Below, piece by piece: positions 9,579 through 17,037 of a stretch of DNA of 21,470 nucleotides (the first letter of the stretch is position 1; every line of letters begins with the position of its first letter). A program made the translations under genes and the position numbers. The stretch is from Magnetococcales bacterium. GTDB lineage: Bacteria; Pseudomonadota; Magnetococcia; Magnetococcales; Magnetaquicoccaceae. Location: contig JADGCE010000012.1 of assembly GCA_015229095.1 (NCBI GenBank), forward strand, positions 14,215 through 35,684. The letters run 5' to 3'. A model generated the notes under the pieces. It saw only the letters and a list, made by a program, of their open reading frames with translations. It was not told the origin of the DNA and searched no databases.

Positions 9579-9671
9579 ATGAACGCTCACTCTACCTCTC
9601 TGAACCTGCGACTGCGTGGCGCCCTGCCGGGTGTTGGCGTTGGCCCGTGGGTGGGAGATAATGTGCAGTAG
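9579..9671 (+). CDS. leuL: Putative leucine leader peptide (attenuator ORF)
   Basis: This 30-codon ORF runs ATG 9579 to TAG 9669-9671 and reads MNAHSTSLNLRLRGALPGVG in its first 20 codons. Four CTG leucine codons fall within nine codons (codons 8, 10, 12 and 16), a density that suits ribosome stalling when charged tRNA-Leu is scarce. The ORF stops 27 bases before a strong intrinsic terminator and about 216 bases before leuA. An antiterminator segment lies inside its 3' half. The LRLRG portion recalls the SLRGR part of enterobacterial leu leaders, but that similarity is weak. The Shine-Dalgarno is poor, which leaves some doubt. The gene name is assigned by role, not by homology. Confidence 0.5.
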   Translation: MNAHSTSLNLRLRGALPGVGVGPWVGDNVQ

Positions 9672-9713
9672 TGTGTGTTCGTCTGCCGTTACTTGACCAA
9701 AAGCCATGGGTCC
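9642..9713 (+). promoter_or_regulatory. Antiterminator pairing of the leu attenuator
   Basis: GGCCCGTGG at 9642-9650, inside the leader ORF, can pair with CCATGGGTCC at 9704-9713. This gives nine base pairs (one G-U) with a single bulged U. The second segment is part of the left arm of the terminator at 9699-9731, so the two structures exclude each other. A ribosome stalled on the Leu codons at 9600-9626 would leave 9642-9650 free, allowing readthrough into leuA. This is the expected logic of leader-peptide attenuation; a protector hairpin upstream was only weakly visible. Confidence 0.5.
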
Positions 9714-9735
9714 ACAGGATCCGTGGCTTTTTTTT
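9699..9735 (+). terminator. Intrinsic terminator of the leuA leader (attenuator)
   Basis: AAAAGCCATGGGTCC (9699-9713), a three-base ACA loop and GGATCCGTGGCTTTT (9717-9731) form a 15-bp stem with two G-U pairs and no bulge. The U tract runs over 9728-9735. It lies between the leader ORF and leuA on the coding strand, so it must be bypassed for leuA expression, as expected for an attenuator. Confidence 0.85.
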
Positions 9736-9753
9736 GCCCCTCTGACCAGGAGA

Positions 9754-9894
9754 ATGACCGTGATTGTTTCCCATGATCTGCTGCGACTGCCCGTCGGTCG
9801 CCCCTGCATGGCGTTGTGGCGCGTCGGCGACCGTATTCCATCCACATCCAACCCTGATGATCATCCTTTACCTTGGAGTCGCATTCGATGTTGA
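9754..9894 (+). CDS. Small upstream ORF overlapping the leuA start
   Basis: A 46-residue ORF starts at ATG 9754 with a strong AGGAGA immediately upstream (9748-9753). It ends at TGA 9892-9894, overlapping the first seven bases of leuA. It lies after the attenuator terminator, so it is transcribed only on readthrough. The product begins MTVIVSHDLLRLPVGRP and resembles no family I know. The ribosome site is better than that of the leader peptide. The overlap with leuA suggests translational coupling, with ribosomes finishing here re-initiating at ATG 9888. It could instead be a chance frame; conservation of the peptide in relatives would separate the two. Confidence 0.35.
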   Translation: MTVIVSHDLLRLPVGRPCMALWRVGDRIPSTSNPDDHPLPWSRIRC

Positions 9895-12491
9895 CAAACG
9901 CAAGCAGCAAATATCGCCCAGCCCCACCCATCCCCATGGCCGTCCGCCACTGGCCAGACCATACGCTCACCCAGGCACCCCGCTGGTGCAGTACCGATCT
10001 GCGGGACGGCAATCAGGCTCTTGTCACCCCCATGGACCCGGGACGCAAGGCACGCCAGGCACCCCGCTGGTGCAGTACCGATCTGCGGGACGGCAATCAG
10101 GCTCTTGTCACCCCCATGGACCCGGGACGCAAGGCACGCATGTTCCAGATGCTCGTCCGTCTGGGTTTCCGGGAGATCGAGGCCGGTTTCCCGGCGGCCT
10201 CCTCGGATGAATACCACTTTACCCGCCATCTGGTTGCCACCACCCCGGAAGAGCTCTCCATCCAGGTGTTGACATCGGCGCGGGAGGAGCACATCCGCCG
10301 CACATTTGCCGCGTTGCAGGGCATGCCCAGGGCCATCGTTCACTTTTATCTCTCCACTTCCCCCTTGCAACGACGGGTGGTCTTCGGGGTGGATGAAAAA
10401 ACATTGATCCAGAGGGCGGTCGCCGCTGCCTCGTTGATCCGCACCCTCGCCGAGCAACAACCCGACACCCGATGGACCTTCCAGTTTTCACCGGAAAGTT
10501 TCTCAGCCACAGAGCCAGAGTTTGCCCTGGCCATCTGTGAGGCGGTCACCGCCATATGGGAGCCCACCCCCCAACATCCGATCATTCTCAACCTGCCGGC
10601 CTCGGTTGAGGTGGCCTCTCCCAACCGTTATGCCGATCAGATCGAATGGTTTGGCCGCCATTTTTCCCGTCGGGAGGCGATCATCCTGTCGATCCATCCC
10701 CACAACGACCGAGGTTGCAGCGTGGCGGCGGCCGAACTGGCCTTGTTGGCTGGGGCACAGCGGGTGGAGGGGGCACTGTTCGGCAATGGGGAGCGCACCG
10801 GCAACCTTGACCTGGTCACCCTGGCCATGAACCTCCACAGCCAGGGCATCGAGACAGGGCTGGACTTTTCCCGAATGGAAGAGATCATAGAGTGCTATCA
10901 CTCCTGCACAGGCATGGAGATCTCTCCCCGTCATCCCTACGCCGGGGCGTTGGTATTCACCGCCTTCTCCGGTTCCCATCAGGATGCCATCCGCAAGGGA
11001 TTGGCCGCGCTGCAACCGGGAGGGGTCTGGGAGGTTCCCTACCTGCCCATCGACCCACGGGATGTGGGCCACGATTGGGAGAGCATCATCCGGGTCAACA
11101 GCCAGTCCGGCAAGGCCGGGGCCGCTCACCTGTTGGAGAGGACACGGGGCATCACGCTTCCTCCATGGCTGGAGCACCCCTTTGGTCGGGTAGTGCAGCA
11201 TGCCACCGACCAAAGAGGCCGGGAGTTGACCGGGCTGGAGATCGCCGATCTGTTCGAACAGAGCTTCATGCAGTCCCCGGAAAGGGTGCGGATGGTTGGC
11301 TACCACATACTCCAGACAAACCCCTATCGTGTAGAGCTGCAACTCGTGGTGGATGGAGAAGATCGACACGTACAGGGCCAGGGCAACGGTCCCATCGATG
11401 CTGCCTGCCAGGCCATGAGCGGACCCTGGCAGGTGCAGCAGTATGAGGAACGGGCCATGGGGCCTGGCAGTGGTGCCCGCGCCCTCTCTTTTGTTCACCT
11501 GGTTGGGGATACGGATTGTGCCGGATGGTCGGGCGTGGCCATCCACGAGAGTATTGTGGAGGCGACGCTGCAGGCGTTGATGACGGCCATCAACCGGGCC
11601 CTGGCAATGCAGCAGCCCGCACGTCAACAGGAGATCCTCTCCCGTTGGTTCATGCAGACCTCTTGCGTGCAGTCCCCTGCCCTCCCCACACAATGGGATG
11701 CCCGCGACTATGCTGCCAACTCCCCAAATCAGTTCCAGACTGCCATGGCCCGCGTGGCAGGCATGGGCTTGCAATCGGGAGAATCGATCCTGGATATCGG
11801 CTGCGGAGATGGAAAAATCACGGCGGAGTTGGCCAGATTGGTTTATCCGGGCAAAGTGCTTGGCATAGACATCTCCCCGGAGATGATTCAGTTTGCCCGT
11901 GACCGTTTTCCGGTTGCAGCACACCCGAATCTCGCCTTCGCCACGATGGACGCCTGTCAAATACAGGTGGACACCTCCTTCGACCGCGTGTTTTCCCATG
12001 CTGCGTTGCATTGGATCAAAGACCATCGTCCCGTACTGGCGGGCATCTGCTCGGCATTGCGGCCAGGCGGCCTGTTTCACCTGGAGATGGGGGGACGGGG
12101 CAATGGAGCCCAGGTTTTGGCTGTGTTGAATGCATTGGCCACTGCGGAACCCTGGTCGGCGTGGATAGGCGGATTGGACAATCCGTATGGCTTTCATGAC
12201 GCAGAGAACTACCGGATCTGGCTGACACAGGCGGGCATGGCCGACCATCGGGTGGTACTCACGCCGCGCACCTGGAGCTTCTCAAACCGAGCAAACATGG
12301 CAGCCTGGATTCGCACCACCTGGTTACCCTACACCCAACGCATTCCGCACACATTGCGGGAACGCTTTATACAGGAGGTGGTCAACGGCTATACCTCGCT
12401 GTTTCCACCCGACCAGAATGGAAGCGTGCAGATCCTGATGGTCCGCCTGGAGGCAGAGGGAAAACGTCCCCTCTCTCCGCCCAACCCGTAA
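9888..12491 (+). CDS. leuA: 2-isopropylmalate synthase fused to a SAM-dependent methyltransferase
   Basis: This 867-residue fusion starts at ATG 9888, with GGAG at 9875-9878; the TTG at 9873 overlaps that ribosome site. Residues 1 to about 575 are a complete long-form LeuA, which condenses acetyl-CoA with 2-oxoisovalerate as the first step of leucine synthesis. It has the RDGNQ active-site motif, the HPH metal ligands at 270-272, GNGERTGNLDLV, and a LeuA_dimer regulatory domain containing GNGPIDA. The RDGNQ segment occurs twice (29-56 and 57-84) through an exact 84-bp duplication. From about 604 to the end comes a class I methyltransferase with ILDIGCGDGKITAE (SAM loop, 634-647), GIDISPEMI and LRPGG, resembling trans-aconitate methyltransferase. 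No stop or start separates the parts. Regulation is probably by the upstream attenuator and by leucine feedback on the LeuA domain. The methyl acceptor is unproven. Confidence 0.9.
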   Translation: MLTNASSKYRPAPPIPMAVRHWPDHTLTQAPRWCSTDLRDGNQALVTPMDPGRKARQAPRWCSTDLRDGNQALVTPMDPGRKARMFQMLVRLGFREIEAGFPAASSDEYHFTRHLVATTPEELSIQVLTSAREEHIRRTFAALQGMPRAIVHFYLSTSPLQRRVVFGVDEKTLIQRAVAAASLIRTLAEQQPDTRWTFQFSPESFSATEPEFALAICEAVTAIWEPTPQHPIILNLPASVEVASPNRYADQIEWFGRHFSRREAIILSIHPHNDRGCSVAAAELALLAGAQRVEGALFGNGERTGNLDLVTLAMNLHSQGIETGLDFSRMEEIIECYHSCTGMEISPRHPYAGALVFTAFSGSHQDAIRKGLAALQPGGVWEVPYLPIDPRDVGHDWESIIRVNSQSGKAGAAHLLERTRGITLPPWLEHPFGRVVQHATDQRGRELTGLEIADLFEQSFMQSPERVRMVGYHILQTNPYRVELQLVVDGEDRHVQGQGNGPIDAACQAMSGPWQVQQYEERAMGPGSGARALSFVHLVGDTDCAGWSGVAIHESIVEATLQALMTAINRALAMQQPARQQEILSRWFMQTSCVQSPALPTQWDARDYAANSPNQFQTAMARVAGMGLQSGESILDIGCGDGKITAELARLVYPGKVLGIDISPEMIQFARDRFPVAAHPNLAFATMDACQIQVDTSFDRVFSHAALHWIKDHRPVLAGICSALRPGGLFHLEMGGRGNGAQVLAVLNALATAEPWSAWIGGLDNPYGFHDAENYRIWLTQAGMADHRVVLTPRTWSFSNRANMAAWIRTTWLPYTQRIPHTLRERFIQEVVNGYTSLFPPDQNGSVQILMVRLEAEGKRPLSPPNP
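9971..10138 (+). repeat. Perfect 84-bp in-frame tandem duplication inside leuA
   Basis: Bases 9971-10054 and 10055-10138 are identical, two copies of 84 bp. Each encodes 28 residues including RWCSTDLRDGNQALV. The ortholog pattern has this segment once, directly followed by the helix that begins MFQMLVRLGF, so the second copy is in the native position relative to downstream sequence. Identity at every third-codon position implies a very recent event or an assembly artefact. Confidence 0.95.
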
Positions 12492-12520
12492 GGCGTTGCC
12501 AGTGGGTTATGGAACAATCT

Positions 12521-12566
12521 GACCGGTGGCCGATCTGGTTCTCTGGAACGGACCGGCCACCCGGTC
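12521..12566. repeat. Inverted repeat downstream of leuA
   Basis: GACCGGTGGCCG (12521-12532) and CGGCCACC-C-GGTC (12554-12566) form a 12-bp stem with one bulged C and a 21-base loop, 30 bp after the leuA stop. There is no U tract, so it is not a standard intrinsic terminator. It could stabilise the mRNA end or be a remnant of a repeat. The rest of the 200-bp gap up to the protease gene shows no gene. Confidence 0.5.
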
Positions 12567-12693
12567 GAATGCGGCGCCACGCACATTGGGGAACTCCACA
12601 GGAGCTTCCCAGGCGCACTATGCAGGCCTCCCCCAATTGCGACTCCTCTCCTGCATCCACGCGCCGGACACCACATCCTGGCCAGGCATCCGC

Positions 12694-13392
12694 TCAGCGA
12701 TGCCGTGCCGTGTTCCAGCGCAAGGTCAGCCGATCATCCTTGACCTCATACGAATCCAGCCGTTTGAAAAACGCCATCCCCAACAACGAGCTGTTGGAGT
12801 CGCCGGCATTGACCGTGGCGGGCACCTGTTGCAACACCAGATCCCCCAGACGCAGCTCCTGCAACACCACCGGTGCTGCCTGAGTCAAACCATTGGCCGT
12901 GCGATGTTGTCGCGTATACTCCAACCGGTCCGGGTCCAGTCCAATGCGCCGGGCCGCAGCACGGGAGAGAACGATGCCGCTGGCTCCGGTATCCACCAAC
13001 ATGCGGACCGGGACCCCCTGGATGCGCGGTTCCACATAAAAATGTCCATCGGATGATTTGAAAACGCTCCACGTTCCCGGAGCCTGACTGAAGCCATGTT
13101 GAGGCAGCAGCGTTGCCCAGAAACGTCCCAGAAACGCCCCCATTTCATGCTGCCAGCCATAGGCCAGAATCAGCAGGATGGTCAGGATCAACCAGAACCC
13201 CATCCTTTTCAGAACCCGCACAACCCCCTTCCCGCTCACAGAACCCAACCACCAGGCCAGGAGCAGAGCGGATCCGGCGGCATAGCCCAGCCGATCCAAG
13301 CCCTCTTCATCGAAAGCCGACCCCGGCAACAGCCCCTGCAATACCACCGCCACGCCCATCACGCCGCAAAAAATCAGCACAAATCGCAACAT
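12694..13392 (-). CDS. Membrane-anchored retropepsin-like aspartic protease
   Basis: This 232-residue protein has hydrophobic segments at about 1-22, 33-51 and 65-80. A soluble domain from about 108 carries the clan AA active-site motif MLVDTGASGIVLS (131-143, catalytic Asp134). A second family-typical block, NSSLLGMAFFKRLDSYEV, begins near residue 200. This layout fits the bacterial family of retroviral-type aspartic proteases (TIGR02281-like), which act as homodimers and are often membrane-tethered with the active site outside the cytoplasm. Substrates are not known. ATG 13392 is the start; no strong Shine-Dalgarno is seen. It is an isolated leftward gene, convergent with leuA. A 22-bp palindrome 66 bp upstream of the start is a candidate operator. 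Confidence 0.85.
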   Translation of the reverse strand: MLRFVLIFCGVMGVAVVLQGLLPGSAFDEEGLDRLGYAAGSALLLAWWLGSVSGKGVVRVLKRMGFWLILTILLILAYGWQHEMGAFLGRFWATLLPQHGFSQAPGTWSVFKSSDGHFYVEPRIQGVPVRMLVDTGASGIVLSRAAARRIGLDPDRLEYTRQHRTANGLTQAAPVVLQELRLGDLVLQQVPATVNAGDSNSSLLGMAFFKRLDSYEVKDDRLTLRWNTARHR

Positions 13393-13820
13393 GGTGAGAA
13401 AATCCTACGCAAATCGGACCACGACCAACCCGCAGACCCAGCCCCGGCAACAGCCAGCCACCCGTACCGGTACGTGTGGGCCTCCCTCCAGAAACAACCC
13501 CTGACACCGCCACACGCAACGGCGGGCAGAGCACGCCTCCGGCGGGCTCCAGCAGCGCATGCTACCAGACACAACCACAGACTGTAAAAGGGAAAAATCT
13601 CTGAATAGGCGTGTTGACACACCTTCCGTTTCCCGCACATCATAAATTTGTACAGATTGGAATTTTTTAAAAAAAGAGAGGATGCCACATCCGGCCAACA
13701 GCTCCGGATGCTCTCCCACGATTCCCGGCATTGAAAAGGGGACCAAAAGATGACAACATGGCTCCCGGCAGGTGGCAGCACTGTGCAAATTCATGTCCCG
13801 GCGACCGAGGAGAGTGTTCC
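13393..13820. other. Intergenic region with promoter-like elements
   Basis: About 430 bases without a credible gene lie between the divergent protease gene and the small secreted-protein gene. It holds the palindrome at 13458-13479. It also has a rightward promoter-like pair, TTGACA at 13614-13619 with CATCAT at 13638-13643 (18-base spacer), which could serve the gene at 13821. The -10 match is only moderate. An A/T run at about 13663-13676 has no adjoining hairpin. Confidence 0.4.
13458..13479. promoter_or_regulatory. 22-bp palindrome, candidate operator
   Basis: The core CGTACCGGTACG (13463-13474) is a perfect 12-bp palindrome. Flanking CCAC and GTGG extend it to 22 bp with one mismatched pair. 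It sits 66 bp upstream of the aspartic protease start in an otherwise empty region. Perfect dyads of this length are typical of binding sites for dimeric regulators; which regulator is unknown. Confidence 0.4.
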
Positions 13821-14129
13821 ATGAAATGGGTTCGATCTATTGCCTTTCTCGTATCCCTGTGCATCATGACAGCCATACCTTTCACGAGCGCTTCCGCAGT
13901 GCCTGGCCAGGAATCGGGAGCCCTCCGCACTGTTTCCGGTCAATCGACCTCACAACCGATCACATTGGCCTGGAACGAAAACCGCAGACACCACCACAGC
14001 CATCGGTGCGAAAAAACATGCGATCGCAGATATCGGGAGAGGGTGCGTGCATGTGAACGGTATGGCAAACGGCACTGTCACAAAAAAGCCAGACGAGGTT
14101 ATCATCTCTGTTTGGACCGCTGCGGATAG
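13821..14129 (+). CDS. Small secreted Cys/His/Arg-rich protein
   Basis: This 102-residue protein has a clear signal peptide: MKW, a hydrophobic stretch VRSIAFLVSLCIMTAIPF, then cleavage probably after TSASA near residue 26. The mature part has a polar linker and a basic C-terminal domain rich in Arg, His and Cys, with CEKTC, RACERYGKRHCH and LCLDRCG. The paired cysteines suggest a small disulfide-bonded helical hairpin in the periplasm, and the His cluster (RRHHHSH) could bind metal; both are inferences. ATG 13821 is well supported by GAGGAGAG just upstream. I do not recognise the family. The AI-2E permease gene follows after 102 bp in the same direction and may share the transcript. Confidence 0.65.
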   Translation: MKWVRSIAFLVSLCIMTAIPFTSASAVPGQESGALRTVSGQSTSQPITLAWNENRRHHHSHRCEKTCDRRYRERVRACERYGKRHCHKKARRGYHLCLDRCG

Positions 14130-14231
14130 TGGGAGAGGCAGGTGCCGTGGCTGGCAAGAGCTCCGGCACACCCCCTGCGGCGACACCTTGACTGGAAAAA
14201 CCGTGTCAAATGAGATGTCATTGAGGCAGAT

Positions 14232-15371
14232 ATGAAGGCCGACGACCCAGATGCCCTCAAAACCCACCCCCTCATCTTTCAGGAGGGGTTCATCGCCATT
14301 CTCCTCCTCTTGGCCATCAGCGGATTGACGTGGCTTTTTCTGCCGTTCCTGCCAGGATTATTCCTGGCCACTGTGTTGGCTGCATCCACCTATCCGCTGT
14401 TTCATAAACTACAGGAACGCTACAGCCTGAAAACGCAGTCGGCATCCCTGCTGATGACTGGGTTGGTTTTTGTTCTGATCATCACGCCTATCGTCTACCT
14501 GCTCTCCGTGATCAGCGTCGGCATGAGCCGGTTTGTCACCCATCTCAAAAGCCAAATAACGGGTCTTTCACCCGCAGAACTGATCTCCCTCAAGGAGCGA
14601 TTGCTGGCACGCCTCCCCGTACCTGATGAGGTGCGGGAAGCCTTGGTGGATCAATTTTCATCCAACATGGATCAAGTGACAGAAGCCGCAAAAAACATCT
14701 CCCTGTTTCTATTCAAGAGCATATTTGGAAACACGGCTGCTTTTTTATCATCCCTGATGCTGATCCTGTTTACCCTTTTTTTCCTGTATCGGGATGGTCC
14801 TGCCATCGTTCGCCAGATCAAGATCATCTCTCCATTGGCCAATCATCTGGATGATTTCATCATGCAGCGTTTTGCCAAATTGGCAACTGTCCTTACCCTT
14901 TCCACACTCTCTGTGGCACTCATCCAGGGCGTTTCCATCTCTCTGGTTACCTCCTTCATGGGGTTGCCCTGGTTTTCCCTTGGGGTGGCGGTGGCAGTAA
15001 CCGCCTTTGTGCCCATATTGGGCAGTGTGCTTGTCTGGGGACCAGCCGCCTATTGGCTCATTGCCCACGATCAATGGCTGTCCGGCATCTTTTTGATCTT
15101 TTGGGGAGGGGTCATCAATGGATTTTTCGTGGATAATCTGCTGCGACCGATTCTCATCACGCGCTTTGCTCAGATCGGTGGCGAAGAGATGGAGAATGGG
15201 TCCGGGCCACTTGCCCACACGCTGCTCACCGTCCTGTCCACCCTGGGGGGCATTCTGACCTTCGGCATCCTTGGTCTCTTTTTTGGTCCTCTGATCGCCG
15301 CCATGGCCATCACCATCTTTGAAATCTATGAGATGGAATACGGCCATCGCCTGGATTATTCGAGAACATGA
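14232..15371 (+). CDS. AI-2E family transporter (PF01594-like permease)
   Basis: This 379-residue inner-membrane protein has hydrophobic segments at about 20-55 (two), 75-95, 165-190, 220-260 (two), 265-290 and 325-360. A polar, charged loop spans about 105-160. The pattern, including LFFLYRDGP, FVPILGSVLVWGPAA and the NLLRPILITRF motif near the C-terminus, is characteristic of the AI-2E/PerM family. Members have been linked to autoinducer-2 export and to Na+/H+ antiport, so the substrate here cannot be stated. Start ATG 14232 has GAGG five bases upstream. A terminator follows at 15387-15447, which separates it from the hydrolase gene. Confidence 0.88.
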   Translation: MKADDPDALKTHPLIFQEGFIAILLLLAISGLTWLFLPFLPGLFLATVLAASTYPLFHKLQERYSLKTQSASLLMTGLVFVLIITPIVYLLSVISVGMSRFVTHLKSQITGLSPAELISLKERLLARLPVPDEVREALVDQFSSNMDQVTEAAKNISLFLFKSIFGNTAAFLSSLMLILFTLFFLYRDGPAIVRQIKIISPLANHLDDFIMQRFAKLATVLTLSTLSVALIQGVSISLVTSFMGLPWFSLGVAVAVTAFVPILGSVLVWGPAAYWLIAHDQWLSGIFLIFWGGVINGFFVDNLLRPILITRFAQIGGEEMENGSGPLAHTLLTVLSTLGGILTFGILGLFFGPLIAAMAITIFEIYEMEYGHRLDYSRT

Positions 15372-15386
15372 TCAGGCACAGTGGCC

Positions 15387-15447
15387 CGGGTCCGCACAAC
15401 CGGGCCCCATTCCACACGGCCAATACACTATACGGACCCGTTTTTTT
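15387..15447 (+). terminator. Probable terminator after the AI-2E transporter gene
   Basis: CGGGTCCG (15387-15394) pairs perfectly with CGGACCCG (15433-15440), which is followed directly by seven T residues (15441-15447). The loop is long (38 bases) but can fold internally through GGCC segments. A competing hairpin GGCCCGG/CCGGGCC lies inside without a U tract. Confidence 0.55.
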
Positions 15448-15491
15448 CAAGTACGGGCAAGGTTGATCATCTATTCTGAGGAATACACACC

Positions 15492-16274
15492 ATGTCGATG
15501 CGTTTTTGGCTGTTGTTCATCCTGACTTGCCTGCCCTCCCTGGGCAGGGCGGCCATGGTGGAAGAGCGGGTGAAACACACCCACGAGGGGGTTGCCTTTG
15601 AGAGTGTGCTGGTCTACGACAATGCCGTCACGGCCTCCCGCCCTGCCATCCTTATGATACCCAACTGGCTGGGGGTTACGCCCCAGGCATTGGAGCAAGC
15701 CAAACAGGTGGCAGGCAAGGAGTATGTCGTTCTTGTGGCCGATTTGTACGGAGAGAAGGTGCGCCCCAAAGATTCCGAGGAGGCCAAAGTGGCGGCAACA
15801 TTTCTGCGTTCCAACCGCCCTCTGCTCCGCGCCAGGGCCAATCATGCCCTGGATACCCTGCTATCCGCCGGGCTGACAGCCGGGGCCGATTCCAAAAGAA
15901 CCGCAGCCATTGGTTTTTGTTTTGGGGGAGGAGCCGTTTTGGAGCTGGCACGGAGCGGAAGAGAGATCGCCGGTGTGGTCTCTTTTCACGGCAATCTGGA
16001 TACCCCTGACCCGGGTGACGCAGCCAACATCAAAGGGGCCGTCCTGGTTCTCCACGGTGCGAACGATCCCATGGTGACCGACTCCGATGTGCTGGCATTC
16101 GCGGCGGAAATGCGGGCCCAGCCCCAGTTGGACTGGCAACTGGTGAGCTTCGGCGGCGCTGTCCACTCGTTCACGGATCCCCATGCCAACACACCGGGAC
16201 GCGCCCAATACCATGAAAAAAGCGCCAAACGGGCCTTTGCCCTGATGCATCAGCTGTTCCGGGAGATCCTTTGA
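15492..16274 (+). CDS. Exported dienelactone hydrolase family protein
   Basis: This 260-residue alpha/beta hydrolase of the DLH family carries an N-terminal signal peptide (MSMRFWLLFILTCLPSLGRA, cleavage near 20), so it acts in the periplasm. The catalytic triad is visible: Cys143 in GFCFGGG, Asp192 in HGANDPMV and His225 in AVHSFTDP. A cysteine nucleophile is typical of dienelactone hydrolases. Exported DLH-like proteins are common and mostly of unknown substrate; ester or lactone hydrolysis is the safe statement. ATG 15492 is preceded by TGAGGAA. It lies just after a terminator, so it is probably a single-gene transcript. An ATG two codons downstream is an alternative start. Confidence 0.88.
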   Translation: MSMRFWLLFILTCLPSLGRAAMVEERVKHTHEGVAFESVLVYDNAVTASRPAILMIPNWLGVTPQALEQAKQVAGKEYVVLVADLYGEKVRPKDSEEAKVAATFLRSNRPLLRARANHALDTLLSAGLTAGADSKRTAAIGFCFGGGAVLELARSGREIAGVVSFHGNLDTPDPGDAANIKGAVLVLHGANDPMVTDSDVLAFAAEMRAQPQLDWQLVSFGGAVHSFTDPHANTPGRAQYHEKSAKRAFALMHQLFREIL

Positions 16275-16530
16275 CGCACGTGCGGGGCAGGGAGGTTCCG
16301 CCGCCTCCCCCCACCTGGACTCTCTGGAAGAGGCAAGCGGACTCCGGGTGATCCGCAGATGCTGCCATGGGATGAACATGACCAACCGACACTGCCGCAG
16401 ACGGGCATGGGCGCACTCCGATCCCCACCCCCGTCCATGGGGCAAGCCGAGAGAGGAGGCGCCCACAGCAGCGTCGAGCGGCAGGCCGACTCACACGCTC
16501 CGAGCGCAGCGCGGAGCAGCGGGCTGCTGC
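16275..16530. other. Intergenic region between convergent genes
   Basis: No gene is seen in these 256 bases between the hydrolase and the convergent small gene. GGGAGG (16290-16295) and CCTCCC (16304-16309) can form a short hairpin after the hydrolase stop, but no U tract follows, so it is only a possible mRNA end. Confidence 0.35.
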
Positions 16531-16851
16531 CTACCACTCCACCAGAAAACCAAACGAGTAGTCATCCTGCACCTTGTTGATGCTTTCCAGCTTGACCACA
16601 TAGGCATTGTGGCTGACCTTGACCTTCTTGACGTTGCTTTTTCCAAAATCAAATTTTAATGTTTTTGTCGACTTTGTCTCTTTGACCGAGCCTGCCTGCT
16701 GTTCGTCGTCACACGCGTTGATTTTCACCGTGACCTCGCTCTCCGAGTAGGGCACGCTGAGTTGGATGCTGAGGCCTTCCACATACCCAACGGATGAAGA
16801 GCCAGGATCTGAACAGGAAGAAAGGGTGATATTCTGGGAATTGTCCGCCAT
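16531..16851 (-). CDS. Hypothetical small protein, predicted beta-rich
   Basis: This 106-residue protein of unknown family begins MADNSQNITLSSC, with no signal peptide or membrane segment. Alternating hydrophobic and polar residues (LSIQLSVPYSESEVTVKINA; KTLKFDFGKSNVKKVKVSHNAYVVKL) suggest a small beta sandwich. The middle is rich in Lys, Ser, Thr and Asp. ATG 16851 is well supported by AAGGAG seven bases upstream; the frame continues further upstream but without a ribosome site. It stands alone, divergent from the hemerythrin pseudogene. It is coding in all likelihood, because of the ribosome site and the protein-like hydrophobic pattern. Function cannot be given. Confidence 0.6.
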   Translation of the reverse strand: MADNSQNITLSSCSDPGSSSVGYVEGLSIQLSVPYSESEVTVKINACDDEQQAGSVKETKSTKTLKFDFGKSNVKKVKVSHNAYVVKLESINKVQDDYSFGFLVEW

Positions 16852-17037
16852 GTTTGGACTCCTTGTTCCATAATGTTCTAACGACCCGTGTACATACCAT
16901 TTACACGAAACAGTGCGGCATTGTACCCGTTTGCCCGGCAAAACTCAAGCCTCATGCCCTGTCTTGCCCCCGGCAGACTGGAAACGGTCGGTTTCGGATA
17001 ATGACCCAAACAAGCGACAGGAGCAGGAGGACCGAAC

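Noticed and set aside
9873..9887. TTG 9873 as leuA start
   Set aside because: The GGAG at 9875-9878 lies within this extension and is ideally placed for ATG 9888.
16290..16309. GGGAGG/CCTCCC hairpin as a terminator for the hydrolase gene
   Set aside because: The stem is short and no T run follows.
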